Part shown: one piece after another, positions 44,542 through 54,900 of the stretch | How positions within the stretch are numbered: position 1 is the first letter of the stretch | Layout of the letters: every line of letters begins with the position of its first letter | Translations under genes and position numbers: made by a program | Origin: CAMBDS01 sp964355675 | GTDB lineage: Bacteria > Electryoneota > AABM5-125-24 > Hatepunaeales > Hatepunaeaceae | DNA: 64,000 bases | Direction of reading: 5' to 3' | Assembly (NCBI GenBank): GCA_964355675.1 | Contig: CAYHEC010000022.1 | Span: 1-64,000, forward strand | Notes under the pieces: model-generated | Seen by the model: the letters and a program-made list of their open reading frames with translations, nothing else | Told to the model about the DNA's origin: nothing | The model's database searches: none

Positions 44542-46026
44542 ATGAATCAACTTTATTACGGCGATTGTCTGGACGTTTTGCAGGAGTCTATTGCGGATGA
44601 AAGCATTGACCTTGTCTATATAGATCCGCCCTTCAACTCGAAGAGGAATTACAACGTGCTCTTCGAGTCGATCGATCTTAAGGACACAAAGGCGCAGAAA
44701 GAGGCGTTTGCGGATACGTGGAGCAATGTTTCTTATCTGGATCAGTTGGCAATCCTCCAAGGTCTGGATCGTGAACTCTGGCTCTTTTTGAAGAACTTGG
44801 ATTCAATCTCGATCTCCAAGAGTTCGGTATCCTATTTGACTACGATGGCACTTCGCATTCATCATATAAGAAAGAAATTAAGGAAATCTGGATCGTTCTA
44901 CTTGCATTGCGATCCGACGATGAGTCACTACTTAAAAATCGTGTGCGATATAATATTTGGTGAGAAGAACTACTTGAACGAAATCGCATGGTGCTATCGT
45001 GAGCGAGGAATTGCCAAAACTCACTACAATAGAAAACACGATGTGATACTGTTTTATGTTAAAAAGAACGGTTTACATACTTTCAACTATGAACAAATTC
45101 TTGGACAGTATTCGGATGTAAGCATCAAGAAATTCAAATATACAGATGACAAGGGTATAAAATATCGACTCAGGTACCGAGATGGAAGAAGTGACCCGCC
45201 AACTGAAACCGAGGATACATACCGTCAATACCTTGAGGAAGGCGCTGGTCCTTTACCGTTGGATTGGTTGGAGCTCCCATTCCTAAATCAAGTAGCCGCA
45301 GAGAGATTAGGTTACCCGACACAAAAGCCCGAAACACTTCTTGAAAGATTTATCAAAGCCTCCTCCAACGAAGGCGACACAGTTGCCGATTTTTTCTGTG
45401 GCTGTGGAACGGCGGTTGCTGTTGCTGAGCGCCTCAATCGAAAATGGATCGGAGTAGATATTTCTCATCTTGCAATCAGGTTAATTTATAATCGTGTTAC
45501 GGAACAACATAAGATTAATCCTGATCGTTCTCGCGAGGTCAGAGATAATATTTCAATATTGGGATTTCCAAGAGATATTGCTTCCGCACGTGAATTAGCA
45601 CGTGGCGCTAGAGGCGGAAGAATTGTATTTCAGGATTGGGTTATCGAGTTTATGCTCGGCGGAGTATCGAAAGACTCACACAAAGGTTATGATGGTTATA
45701 TCACTATTGGAAGAAGTTTAACTGAAAAAGATACAATCCTGATTGAAGTCAAAAGCGGTGCGACAAATCTTGAAGATCTTCGTGAGTTAATTTATGCTGC
45801 CGATAGGGAAAGCGCCGAAATGGCAATGCTGGTCTGTTTTAATGAATATGTTACTGATGGGATGAGAAGGGCTGCGTTACAAACCGGTTACTACGACCAA
45901 CCTTCATATGGAACAAAATATCCACGAATCCAAATACTGACCATTGAAGATTTATTAGAAGGGAAAACAGTATTGCACCCTAATCCAGCGATGTTCAATG
46001 TCACTTTTAAAAAAGCCTACAAGTAA
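44542..46026 (+). CDS. DNA methyltransferase fused to a PD-(D/E)XK nuclease-like domain (copy 2)
   Basis: 494 residues. Starts MNQLYYGDCLDVLQ, clearly related to copy 1 at 39,175-40,785. Motif IV IDPPFNSKRNYN lies near residue 28, GYPTQKPETLLERF near 256 (motif X) and DFFCGCGTAVAVAERL near 283 (motif I), so the order is that of beta-class enzymes. The tail has GYDGY (about 382) and IEVKSG (about 401), again a D...ExK arrangement. The target-recognition region between motifs IV and X differs strongly from copy 1, so the two probably recognise different sites. The gene begins 1 nt after tig, using GGAGGGG inside the tig end, and separates tig from clpP. It is more AT-rich than its neighbours, a sign of transfer. 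Confidence 0.87.
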   Translation: MNQLYYGDCLDVLQESIADESIDLVYIDPPFNSKRNYNVLFESIDLKDTKAQKEAFADTWSNVSYLDQLAILQGLDRELWLFLKNLDSISISKSSVSYLTTMALRIHHIRKKLRKSGSFYLHCDPTMSHYLKIVCDIIFGEKNYLNEIAWCYRERGIAKTHYNRKHDVILFYVKKNGLHTFNYEQILGQYSDVSIKKFKYTDDKGIKYRLRYRDGRSDPPTETEDTYRQYLEEGAGPLPLDWLELPFLNQVAAERLGYPTQKPETLLERFIKASSNEGDTVADFFCGCGTAVAVAERLNRKWIGVDISHLAIRLIYNRVTEQHKINPDRSREVRDNISILGFPRDIASARELARGARGGRIVFQDWVIEFMLGGVSKDSHKGYDGYITIGRSLTEKDTILIEVKSGATNLEDLRELIYAADRESAEMAMLVCFNEYVTDGMRRAALQTGYYDQPSYGTKYPRIQILTIEDLLEGKTVLHPNPAMFNVTFKKAYK

Positions 46027-46084
46027 AGAAATTTGGTATTACACCCAAAATCAAATCAATTCCAAACTCTAAATTCCAAATCCA

Positions 46085-46726
46085 ATGAACCTAATCCCAA
46101 TGGTCGTCGAGCAGACCGGTCGAGGCGAACGAGCCTACGACATCTACTCACGGCTTCTCAAAGAACGCATCATCTTCCTCGCCGGGCCGATTGACGACAA
46201 CGTGGCGAGCTTGATCATCGCCCAGCTCATCTTCCTCGAAGCGGAAGATCCTGACAAGGACATCTCGATCTACATCAACAGCCCCGGCGGTCTTGTCACG
46301 AGCGGCATGGCGATCTACGACACCATGCAGTACATCAAGCCCGACGTCGCCACCATCGCCATCGGGCACGCCGCTTCGATGGCGGCGCTCCTGCTCGCCG
46401 CTGGAACTAAGGGCAAGCGCTCGTCGTTGCCGAACTCCAAGGTGATCATCCATCAGCCGATGGGTGGTATGCAGGGTCAAGCGTCCGATATCGACATCCA
46501 CGCCCGTGAGATCCTTAAAACCCGCGACAAGCTGAACAAGATCCTCGCTGACGCTTGTGGTCAACCGCTTGCCAAAGTCGCCAAGGATACCGACCGCGAC
46601 TATATCATGACTGCTGAGGAGGCGAAAGCTTATGGCCTTATCGATAAAGTGATTGCTCACCGTGCCGATACGAATGGCAGCAAAGCGGCGTCGAAGGCGG
46701 TTGAAAAGATTGGCAAGAAGAAGTAA
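46085..46726 (+). CDS. clpP: ATP-dependent Clp protease proteolytic subunit
   Basis: 213 residues. Serine peptidase that forms a 14-mer and works with ClpX. The catalytic serine is in IGHAASMAALLLAAG, histidine in KVIIHQPMGG, and aspartate in DTDRDYIMTAEEA. The start MNLIPMVVEQTGRGERAYDI is the family's usual N-terminus. The ATG is preceded by an AT-rich stretch (CTCTAAATTCCAAATCCA) with no ribosome site. Similar AAATTC-rich sequence lies inside the gene at 2776 (about 4940), so the original leader may have been replaced when the methyltransferase gene entered. Confidence 0.96.
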   Translation: MNLIPMVVEQTGRGERAYDIYSRLLKERIIFLAGPIDDNVASLIIAQLIFLEAEDPDKDISIYINSPGGLVTSGMAIYDTMQYIKPDVATIAIGHAASMAALLLAAGTKGKRSSLPNSKVIIHQPMGGMQGQASDIDIHAREILKTRDKLNKILADACGQPLAKVAKDTDRDYIMTAEEAKAYGLIDKVIAHRADTNGSKAASKAVEKIGKKK

Positions 46727-46817
46727 ATTGAATCGTGCGTGTCTTCGACTGAATTCACACGAATACGGTTCATAGCTACAATATATAGTAGTAATCGATA
46801 ATTGACCCTACAATTGA

Positions 46818-46829
46818 TGTCACGTGACA
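46818..46829. promoter_or_regulatory. TGTCACGTGACA palindrome upstream of clpX
   Basis: A perfect 12-bp palindrome ending 12 nt before the clpX start codon. The core matches sites upstream of glgP (23,657) and of the ABC exporter (28,625). A protein bound here would block clpX initiation. Confidence 0.4.
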
Positions 46830-46841
46830 CCAAAGGTTATA

Positions 46842-48095
46842 ATGTCCTCTACACTCGAATCGACGCCCCCAACGCCGGAACGCTGTTCGTTCTGCGGCCG
46901 ACCAATAGACCTGACCAAAGTCATGGTGCGTGGACCCAAAGCTACAATCTGCGATGTCTGCGTTGCTAACGCTACGCAGGTCGTTAAGCTCGCCGTCGCT
47001 CAAAAACGCACCCTGAAACGCGGCATTCCCAAGCCACGTGAAATCTTCGGCAAACTATCCGAGTACGTCATCGGGCAGGACGAAGCCAAGCGGCGCATCT
47101 CGGTGGCAGTCTATAACCACTACAAGAGGATCACCAGCGCCTCAATAGAAGGTGAAGTCGAGCTCGATAAATCGAATATCCTGATGATCGGCCCAACCGG
47201 AACCGGCAAAACACTGATCGCCCAGACATTGGCGCGCTTCCTCGAAGTCCCGTTCGCCATCGCCGACGCCACTACCATCACCGAGGCTGGCTATGTCGGC
47301 GAAGACGTCGAAAACGTCCTCGTCAGGCTGTATCACGCCGCTGACGGCGACATCGCCCAAGCCGAGATTGGCATCATCTACATCGACGAGATAGACAAAA
47401 TCGCCCGCAAGGACGCATCGACTTCGATTACCCGCGATGTTTCCGGCGAAGGCGTCCAACAGGCGTTGCTGAAAATCCTTGAAGGAACCGTCGCCAGCAT
47501 CCCTCCCGAAGGAGGTCGCAAACACCCCGAACAGCGTCTGCTCGCCATTAACACAAAGAACGTGCTCTTCATCTGTGGCGGCGCGTTTGAAGGAATCGAT
47601 GGCATTATCTCCCGCAGGACTGGGAAAGGAGCAATGGGTTTTGGAGCTGAGGTTCGCGGCAAACGAAAGATGGGATTTTATGATCTGATTTCACAAGTCG
47701 AACCGGAGGACTTGCTCCGCTACGGTCTTATCCCCGAGCTAATTGGCAGACTGCCGGTCGTTGCGCCGCTTGACAGGCTTTCCCGTGAAGCCATGTTGTC
47801 AGTGTTGACGGATCCGAAGAATGCTCTGACTAAACAATACGCGAAATTGTTCGAGATGGAAGGAGTCAAACTATCCTTCCAACCTGACGCACTGGATGCC
47901 GTTGTCGAGCTTGCCCTGAAACGGGATACCGGCGCACGGGCGCTTAGGTCGGTGACTGAATCGGTGATGAATGACCTTATGTTCGATTTGCCCGACCTCG
48001 AAGGAATTGAAGAAGTTGTAATTACAAAGGAAGTAGTACAAAAAACAGGTAAACCTGAGATGATCGAGTCGAAAGCAAAGAGGAAGAGCGCGTAA
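46842..48095 (+). CDS. clpX: ATP-dependent Clp protease ATP-binding subunit ClpX
   Basis: 417 residues from the ATG at 46842 (AAAGG upstream). A GTG at 46824 would add six residues. Unfolds substrates and feeds them to ClpP. The N-terminal zinc-binding domain has CSFCGRP and ICDVCV. AAA+ motifs: Walker A GPTGTGKT, Walker B IIYIDEIDKIA, the pore-loop region GYVGEDVENVLVRL, and sensor-2 GARALRSV. Full length and intact. Encoded 115 nt after clpP, it could be co-transcribed or read from its own promoter. Confidence 0.96.
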   Translation: MSSTLESTPPTPERCSFCGRPIDLTKVMVRGPKATICDVCVANATQVVKLAVAQKRTLKRGIPKPREIFGKLSEYVIGQDEAKRRISVAVYNHYKRITSASIEGEVELDKSNILMIGPTGTGKTLIAQTLARFLEVPFAIADATTITEAGYVGEDVENVLVRLYHAADGDIAQAEIGIIYIDEIDKIARKDASTSITRDVSGEGVQQALLKILEGTVASIPPEGGRKHPEQRLLAINTKNVLFICGGAFEGIDGIISRRTGKGAMGFGAEVRGKRKMGFYDLISQVEPEDLLRYGLIPELIGRLPVVAPLDRLSREAMLSVLTDPKNALTKQYAKLFEMEGVKLSFQPDALDAVVELALKRDTGARALRSVTESVMNDLMFDLPDLEGIEEVVITKEVVQKTGKPEMIESKAKRKSA

Positions 48096-48117
48096 GGAAG
48101 TGGGTAAGTGGGCAAGT

Positions 48118-48143
48118 GCTGTCACGTGCGCTCCCTTGACAGC
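48118..48143. repeat. Hairpin with CACGTG core
   Basis: GCTGTCA (48118-48124) and TGACAGC (48137-48143) enclose CGTGCGCTCCCT. It lies between the converging clpX and yigZ genes and relates to the elements at 23,656 and 28,618. Confidence 0.5.
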
Positions 48144-48192
48144 GCGCCAATTCAAGCGGAGAGCTGAAGTTTGCTTACGCATCCCGCGTCGG

Positions 48193-48807
48193 TCAAGTTA
48201 TCAATATCCTCCCTCCGCCATCGTCCTGAACGGAATTCCTGAATGCGGCCTCCTCTTCTACCGGTAACTTTAGCTTTAACGTCACTTTCTCGAAGTACTT
48301 TCCTTCAGAAATCTCTCCTCCGAGAGATTTGACTGTTCTTTCCACCCAGCCAATCATATCGTAAGGGCAGACTACCGTCAGCTCGATAGTCGGGATGACG
48401 ACTTCCGTTTCCACCAATTTCAACGCCTCGGCGGCACAACCACCATAAGCCCGTATCAATCCTCCCTTGCCAAGTTTAGTTCCGCCAAACCACCGGGTCA
48501 CTACTACAAGCACATTCATCATGCCAGCTCCGCGGATAGCGTCCAAAATGGGCCTGCCGGCAGTACCGGAAGGCTCGCCTGCGTCTGAGGATCGTTCGAC
48601 AGGGGCGGTCATCTCGTCAACGCGGAATGCCCAGCAATGATGGGTAGCGTCATGGTGCAACCGGGATCGTCCCGCGAGAAGGTCGAAGGAGTCAGCCTCT
48701 GACTTAGCCGGAACTACCCAGCCGAGGAACTTCGATCCTTTTTCGTTAAGACGGTATTCCGCCTGGCTCACCGGAATCAAGACTTTTGGCGTCGAAAATT
48801 TGATCAT
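48193..48807 (-). CDS. yigZ: YigZ/IMPACT family protein
   Basis: 204 residues, the usual family length. The N-terminal UPF0029/IMPACT domain has HHDATHHCWAFRV, SSDAGEPSGTAGRPIL and TRWFGGTKLGKGGLIRAYGG, all strongly conserved. The C-terminal ferredoxin-like domain (about 130-200) is the second family domain. Eukaryotic IMPACT regulates the kinase GCN2; the bacterial role is unclear, possibly related to translation. It is convergent with clpX and forms a single-gene unit. Confidence 0.93.
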   Translation of the reverse strand: MIKFSTPKVLIPVSQAEYRLNEKGSKFLGWVVPAKSEADSFDLLAGRSRLHHDATHHCWAFRVDEMTAPVERSSDAGEPSGTAGRPILDAIRGAGMMNVLVVVTRWFGGTKLGKGGLIRAYGGCAAEALKLVETEVVIPTIELTVVCPYDMIGWVERTVKSLGGEISEGKYFEKVTLKLKLPVEEEAAFRNSVQDDGGGRILIT

Positions 48808-49051
48808 TACTCAATTTACAGTATTGTTACGTGTCCTCATGTGGTAGTTAAGATGAGTTTGTTGCAAAAAATCAAATAAATGTGCCATTTTGCTTGGTAG
48901 AACGGGACTGTGCCTTGCATTCATACCGGCGCAAGCCGGTATCTACTCTTCGGAACAGGATGGATTCTTAGCTTTCGCCGGAATCAGAGACGCATAAGCG
49001 GACAGGTACAAAGTGCTTGTTGCCCAAATCCCAAATTATAAAAATCGTGCT

Positions 49052-49134
49052 GTGTAGCCCGCACAGCTTTGCTGGGCGGGCAGGATTTAAGCACAAATTT
49101 TGAGTCCCGCCCAGCAAAGCTGTGCGGGCTACAC
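49052..49134. repeat. 29-bp perfect inverted repeat
   Basis: The arms at 49052-49080 and 49106-49134 are exactly complementary and begin GTGTAGCCCGCACAGCTTTG. Each arm is itself partly palindromic (GCCCGCACAGC...GCTGGGCGGG). The loop is 25 bp. A single related arm is at 37,979. Confidence 0.92.
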
Positions 49135-49416
49135 GCTTGTGGAGTCTGGGCAACAGCCCCCAGAGCCCCGTCTTACCGACCCCAGTGACTTTTTCAATAG
49201 AAAAAAAATTATTTTAACGGAGCCGATATTTATCGCCTGATAAAAAGGACATTTTTAAAAATCACTGCAAAATTTGAATATCGAATCGAATTTTGCAGAG
49301 CGAATGAATAATTTGCAGTAAATTAGAATTTCGTCTAACAATTTATATGTGTTATTATAGCAATATGTTATTTTTATTCCAATATAGTAACCAACAAAAT
49401 CTGTGCTAAATAGTTC

Positions 49417-49445
49417 TTGACAAACTGCATTGCATGCATTATATT
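49417..49445 (+). promoter_or_regulatory. Sigma-70-type promoter for the BNR-like T9SS gene
   Basis: TTGACA (49417-49422), a 17-nt spacer containing ATTGCATGCAT, and TATATT (49440-49445). It gives a leader of about 200 nt before the start at 49656. Confidence 0.75.
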
Positions 49446-49655
49446 CTGCAAAGTTAGGCTATTGACCAGTCGGAGGCGGTTTTACGCCGTTTTCCGGCAA
49501 CCCTTTATCTCCCACTATAAATACAAACTTCATTCCCCATGACTTGTAAGTGAGGAGTTCAGCCAGTTTTCGGTCGATATCGCATTTATTCCTAATACAC
49601 CGCTTAAATTTCGACCGATAGAGTTAACCAAAACAAAAACCAGGAGTTCGGAGAG

Positions 49656-51737
49656 ATGCCCAAAAGCAAATTATTTTCTTTCATTGCATTGTTCACAGCA
49701 ATTGCTTTGACAACCAACGGGGTGGTCGCAAAGCCTGTCAAGATGACGACTAACAGTGAACCAACCGTTGTGCAGTTGACCTCGGCTTATCGCACACAAG
49801 CCGAGCCATTTAGAGACCAGAATGACGATATGACACTTCGCTGGATGTACTCATCCGACGGCGGAGAAACTTGGGATGCGATGGTGGACGCCGGTATTAC
49901 AGGCATGATCGACACCACCGGAGGTGAAGAGCACGCCGCTTGGAATGCAGCCGCCGAAGGCTATGGCGCTGTTGTCGATGGTAGCAACAACATTCACTTT
50001 GCGGTAGTGTTGAATGCATTTCTAAGCGGGAACTTGAATCCTTTGAACCGTCGTAACGGTATTTACGACGTCAAGAGCAGTGCCGATGGCCAGACGGTTT
50101 CCTACAACCTGATAGCCGAAGAAGCCCAAGGCATGAATTTTATTTGGTCTGACTGCGGCATAAACGCACAAGGTCATATTTTTGTCATTTGGGTTAATGC
50201 TGTCGAAGCCACCGCCTCAATCTTCGCCTCGAAGTCAATCAATGGCGGAGCGGCTTGGTCAGCTCCATTCCAGATTGCCTCAGGCATCAATATCGGTGCT
50301 GGCGGTGCCGCTGAAGTACCTTATGCTCACATGACCACCGCCGTTGGCGCAGAAAACTTCTACGTCCTCTACGAAACAGCCGGCGCGGCTGGAGAAGGAT
50401 GGCCGCAGACAGTTTTGACCGTTCCAACGTCTTTGTCAGGCGCAGTGACATCCACCGTAACGGGTGTTGTCGCCGGAAATTACCTGAGCTATTATACTGG
50501 CGCAGTAAATCCGATCGCGATGGATCCGAATACCAATGACGTCTATTTCTGCGTCCGGAGCTTCCCGAATCTGCAGAACACAACTGTTGCTCTTCAGACA
50601 GGTCCCGGCGAATGGTCAGCTACTAACATCTTCGGCGCTCAGCGCTATCCTTCCGTAGGGTTGGATTTCGCCAACGAGACGCCATGGATTTTTAGCAACA
50701 GAGGCGTTGGCAACCCCCACCGCAACTGGTACGCCTTCGATGAGGGTGGCTACAACGGAGGTCTTTGGACTGACACGACTATGCTCGATTCAATTGCATA
50801 CGACGGAGTTCGTTCGCTTCTTTATACCAACCAGGGCGTTTGGACTACCTCCGGTCGCCTCGTAGTTGGCGAAAACGTTTGGGGACAGTTCACCCCCGAA
50901 GGCATGCAGGTCAATTACTCCGATGACGGTGGCGAAAGTTGGGCTGGTCCTCAAAAGCTTTGGTCGATTTTCGACGAAGGAGATGCTTTGTCAGGAGGCT
51001 TCACCAGTCAGAATCATCTTTTAACCGGAGCTGAGAATTACGTCTTTATTGCTCTCAGTGGTAAAGTCGGCGCGACTGACTTCCAAGGTCCGGATATTGG
51101 CGAGGCGGCTCTTGCGAACTTCCATAACGAAGCGCCCTTCTCGGTCACTTGTGCGTTAGATGACCTGAATGGTATCGGTTACGCCGATTGTAACTGGTAC
51201 TGGACTGGCGATGCGGCAAGACCGGATTCACTGCAGGTCGGCTGGGAATATGCCGAAACCGACACGTCCTGGGATCTTGACGCACTTCTTAACGGAACCT
51301 ACCGCTTCACTATGCCAAACGACACCATGCAGGGCCATGCTCTTGCTAACGGCGATTCAGTTTGGTTCTTCATTTTCTCACAGGACCAGCTTGCCAATTC
51401 GGCGCAAGGCTGGGAAAACCTGTTGATCGTCGGTCGTGATTATCAAGGCGTTTGGGAACCTGTTCTTATTCCGAACAAGACCGAACTTGGACAAAACTAC
51501 CCGAATCCGTTCAACAACTCAACGGTTATTCCGTTCGCTTTGAATAATTCGCAGGACATAAAGGTTCAAGTTTGGGACACCAATGGCCGCCTGATTTCGA
51601 CACTGTTCGATGGCAGGATGCGTGCCGGTAACCATGAGATCGCTTGGACCACTGATGGTCTTGCCTCCGGAATCTATATCTATACTCTGGAGACCAGAAC
51701 CGAGCGATTCACCGGTAAGATGAGTCTTCTTCACTAA
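49656..51737 (+). CDS. Secreted BNR/sialidase-like repeat protein with T9SS sorting domain
   Basis: 693 residues. Signal peptide (LFSFIALFTAIALTTNGVVA). The body has Asp-box-like turns (SSDGGETWDAM, SINGGAAWSAP, YSDDGGESWAGP), the pattern of BNR/exo-alpha-sialidase beta propellers. I do not see the sialidase FRIP motif or arginine triad, so enzymatic activity is doubtful. The tail is NYPNPFNNS to GKMSLLH, a type A sorting domain. A ribosome site (GGAGTTCGGAGAG) precedes the ATG. It is driven by the promoter at 49,417, with a long leader that could carry control elements. Codon use is GC-richer than the DNA just upstream. Confidence 0.85.
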   Translation: MPKSKLFSFIALFTAIALTTNGVVAKPVKMTTNSEPTVVQLTSAYRTQAEPFRDQNDDMTLRWMYSSDGGETWDAMVDAGITGMIDTTGGEEHAAWNAAAEGYGAVVDGSNNIHFAVVLNAFLSGNLNPLNRRNGIYDVKSSADGQTVSYNLIAEEAQGMNFIWSDCGINAQGHIFVIWVNAVEATASIFASKSINGGAAWSAPFQIASGINIGAGGAAEVPYAHMTTAVGAENFYVLYETAGAAGEGWPQTVLTVPTSLSGAVTSTVTGVVAGNYLSYYTGAVNPIAMDPNTNDVYFCVRSFPNLQNTTVALQTGPGEWSATNIFGAQRYPSVGLDFANETPWIFSNRGVGNPHRNWYAFDEGGYNGGLWTDTTMLDSIAYDGVRSLLYTNQGVWTTSGRLVVGENVWGQFTPEGMQVNYSDDGGESWAGPQKLWSIFDEGDALSGGFTSQNHLLTGAENYVFIALSGKVGATDFQGPDIGEAALANFHNEAPFSVTCALDDLNGIGYADCNWYWTGDAARPDSLQVGWEYAETDTSWDLDALLNGTYRFTMPNDTMQGHALANGDSVWFFIFSQDQLANSAQGWENLLIVGRDYQGVWEPVLIPNKTELGQNYPNPFNNSTVIPFALNNSQDIKVQVWDTNGRLISTLFDGRMRAGNHEIAWTTDGLASGIYIYTLETRTERFTGKMSLLH

Positions 51738-51753
51738 TATAGCTCTGGGTCAA

Positions 51754-51840
51754 GCAGGGTGGACAAATGGTCCGCTCTGCCCAAGACCTGAGGGACTATG
51801 CACACACCGGACAGCAGGGCGGACAACAGTCCGCCCTGCC
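51754..51840. repeat. Pair of related palindromes
   Basis: AGCAGGGTGGACAAATGGTC (with CGCTCTGC) and AGCAGGGCGGACAACAGTCC (with GCCCTGC) are two copies of one hairpin type about 50 bp apart, between the BNR-like gene and the receptor operon. The first may end transcription of the upstream gene. Confidence 0.75.
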
Positions 51841-51958
51841 TACCTTGTTGCGTTTTCCCTAAAAAAGAGCCCGTTACTTGGGTCTGCGCTGGCTAATGGT
51901 TGCAATCACCCTCGCGCGGAAGTACCCCCGTGCGTTGCAGATTCGGAGAGGAGGTTCC

Positions 51959-54900
51959 TTGAATCCTTTGTATAAGTTCAAAAAACAAACTTTTCTGACA
52001 GTATTGGGAACAGCATTTCTGTTCTTGATCGTAGGAGAGTCCTTGGCAGGTGTCACCGGGAAATTGACAGGGGCTATCAAAGATAGTAAATCCGGTGAGC
52101 CTATATCGGGCGTAAACATCGTCTTGCTTGGCACTGATCTTGGCGCCGCAACCACGCTTGATGGCGATTATATCGTTCTTAATGTCGTTCCAGGCAAGTA
52201 TTCGGTATCTGCAAGCGCCGTCGGTTATGTGAGAGTTGTCAAACAGGAGGTTCTTGTTTATGCCGACCTTACGACAAATTTATCCTTCTCGCTTGAACCG
52301 ACCATCATTCAGGGCCAGGAAGTTGTCGTCAGGGCGGAACGGAAAGTCATCCGTCCCGACGTAACCGCCTCCACTCGGATAGCAACCGGGGATGAACTCT
52401 ATAATCTACCTGTTGCAAATTTCGTTGGCGCTGTAGCGAATATCGGTGGCGCAGTCGGTAATGGCAACAACATTCATATACGTGGTGGTCGGCGGGGCGA
52501 AGTCGCCTATCTGATCGACGGTATGGAAGTGAAAGACCCCATCAGCAACTTGCGAATGCTTTCCATCGGCAATCCAGCTGTTGCCGAAATGATAGCATTG
52601 ACCGGTGGGTTCGATGCTGAGTACGGAAACGCCCAATCAGCAGTTGTCAATATTGTCACTCGGGAAGGTTCAAAGGAATTTCACGGGAAATTCAAATACG
52701 TCTTCGACGATATTAACTCCCGCCCCGACTCCAAATACGAACAACATATCAATTCCGAATTTTCCGGTACTAATCTCGGTCCGACTGATACGACCCTATG
52801 GTCCCCGCCAGTAGCTTACCAAAATTACGACTACCTCGAAGGTTCACTGGGTGGCCCGGAACCGATCACATCTATTTTACTGCCTTCACTTGGCATTAAG
52901 ATACCCGGGTACATGACCTTCTTTATCTCTACTGATATGACTGGTCGCAATACATCATCCAACGGAATTCGCATCAACTCCTCCGAATGGTACCGCCACG
53001 ACATGTCCGGTGGAATGGGTCTTGATGCCAACCGTGAACAGACGTTCTACAACAGTAGCTACCAACTCACCTATCAGCTCAGCCCGACCATGAAGTTAAA
53101 AGCGGCTTATCGCTTCAACAAAACCTGGTCGAATATCTTCCTCTTCCGCCAATCGCGTTTCTTCCCTTACGACTTCACCCAGGAAGAGATCAACGGCGCT
53201 TTCCAGCAGGAGACAGGAAACGACACCTCCTTTACCTATGTCACCGGTGAAGATGACGACGGCGACGGAAGAGTCGATGAGGAAGCTCTCAACGACAAAG
53301 ACGACGATCTAGATGGACGGATTGACGAAGATCTTCAGCTTTACGAATACAACGCACCCGATCACCTTCCGACCCGCTTCATCGATGACGATCAGTTCCT
53401 CGTAACTTGGAACCATACTCTATCGAAAAACACCTACTACAACATCAAATTGTCTCGCTATATGGCTTCCCGTATATATCAAGGCGCCAACAAGAAAGCG
53501 TCTGAATATGGTGAGTATGCCGAGAAATTTACCGATCTGCCTGGCTCAGATGGGAAAATGAATGGGAATTACGATGTTGGCGAACCGTTTGTCGATAAGG
53601 ACGGCGACGGTATATGGGACCAAGGGAATCAAGACAACTCGTATGCCTCGTATCATGGATTTCTGGTAGGGGGGGACGGGACGGAAGACGACGTCGGTCA
53701 GCCGGTTCCCTACTGGCTCGAAGAGAAATCTTACGTATATGGACTCAAGGCACAGGTTACGAGCCAGATGCATAAGAACCACCTGGTCCGTGGCGGAATC
53801 GACTTTAACTACTTCGATCTCTTCAATAATTCGCTTCCGTACCCAACAATCGATAATAACGGGCAGGGAATTTACACTGATATTTATCACGTGTATCCAG
53901 CGGATGGAGCGTTGTACGCCTCAGACAAAATGGAATTCAATGATATTACATTGAGTGTTGGAGCCAGGCTTGACTTCTACATGCCGGGTAACCAAGTCCA
54001 GCATGTGATGGCTTTCGACTCGTCTAATGCTAATTGGAATCCTAATTACGTTCCATTCGACAAGCCTGAGAAAATCAAGACGCAGTTTTCTCCCCGTATT
54101 GGGGCTTCGTTCTCGATTACTGAAAACGCTTACCTTCATGCACACTACGGTCACTTCTACCAGCGGCCTAAATGGGATAACCTTTTTACGGCAGTCAATC
54201 AGGTTCAGTCCGGCGGAACGCCGCTCATTGGCAACCCCGATCTGGATCCGGAGAAAACAGTTTCATTCGAAGTCGGCCTCGCTTGGAATCCCTACCGGGA
54301 TTACCTGATCGATATGACCGGATTCTTGAAGGATGTGAAGAATTGGATCAATGCCCGGGAAGGGAAGTACTGGTATCCGGAAAAGTTCGGTCAGACGCTT
54401 ATCGGGCAGAACTTTGCGATCTACGATAATCAGGACTACGCCTTCGCGCGAGGCATCGAGTTCAATCTTTCAAAAGAATATGGCTCTAATATGTCGGGTC
54501 GCATCACCTATACGTTGAGTTGGGTAAATGCAAAAAACTCGTACGACATCGGAACTCAAGGCATCCGGGGGAACTACACTGAACCACCGCAAGCCCTCCC
54601 AGCTGGATGGGATCAACGCCATTCGATTGTTCTCAGCTACGGTTTGAATTATGGCGAAAAGGAGCCGCTGTTTGGGATCGAAGGTATGCCGGGTGACTGG
54701 AATCTCGATTTGCTCTGGAACATCCGAAGCGGACTGCCCTACTCGCCGACCGACGCCTCCGGAACGCTCATCGAAGGGCAGTACATGTCGAAGCGCACCG
54801 CTTGGACCAACTCCGCCGACCTTAACGTCAGCAAGGGATTTTCCATCGGTAATTACCAGACAACCCTTTCCCTACAGGTTTACAACATCATGGACGAGAC

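Larger units (their letters stand above)
48808..49655. other. Long intergenic region with repeats and a promoter
   Basis: 848 bp without a gene. 48,900-48,990 holds degenerate copies of the ATACCGGC...GCCGGTAT palindrome. 49,052-49,134 is a perfect inverted repeat. 49,190-49,400 is strikingly AT-rich (runs of A and T). A strong promoter lies at 49,417. The leader after it contains GGAGGCGGTTTTACGCCGTT, which can fold into hairpins, but I could not match it to a known riboswitch. Confidence 0.6.

Noticed and set aside
49452..49655. c-di-GMP riboswitch in the leader of the BNR-like gene
   Set aside because: The hairpin GGAGGCGG...CCGTT does not show the conserved GEMM segments.
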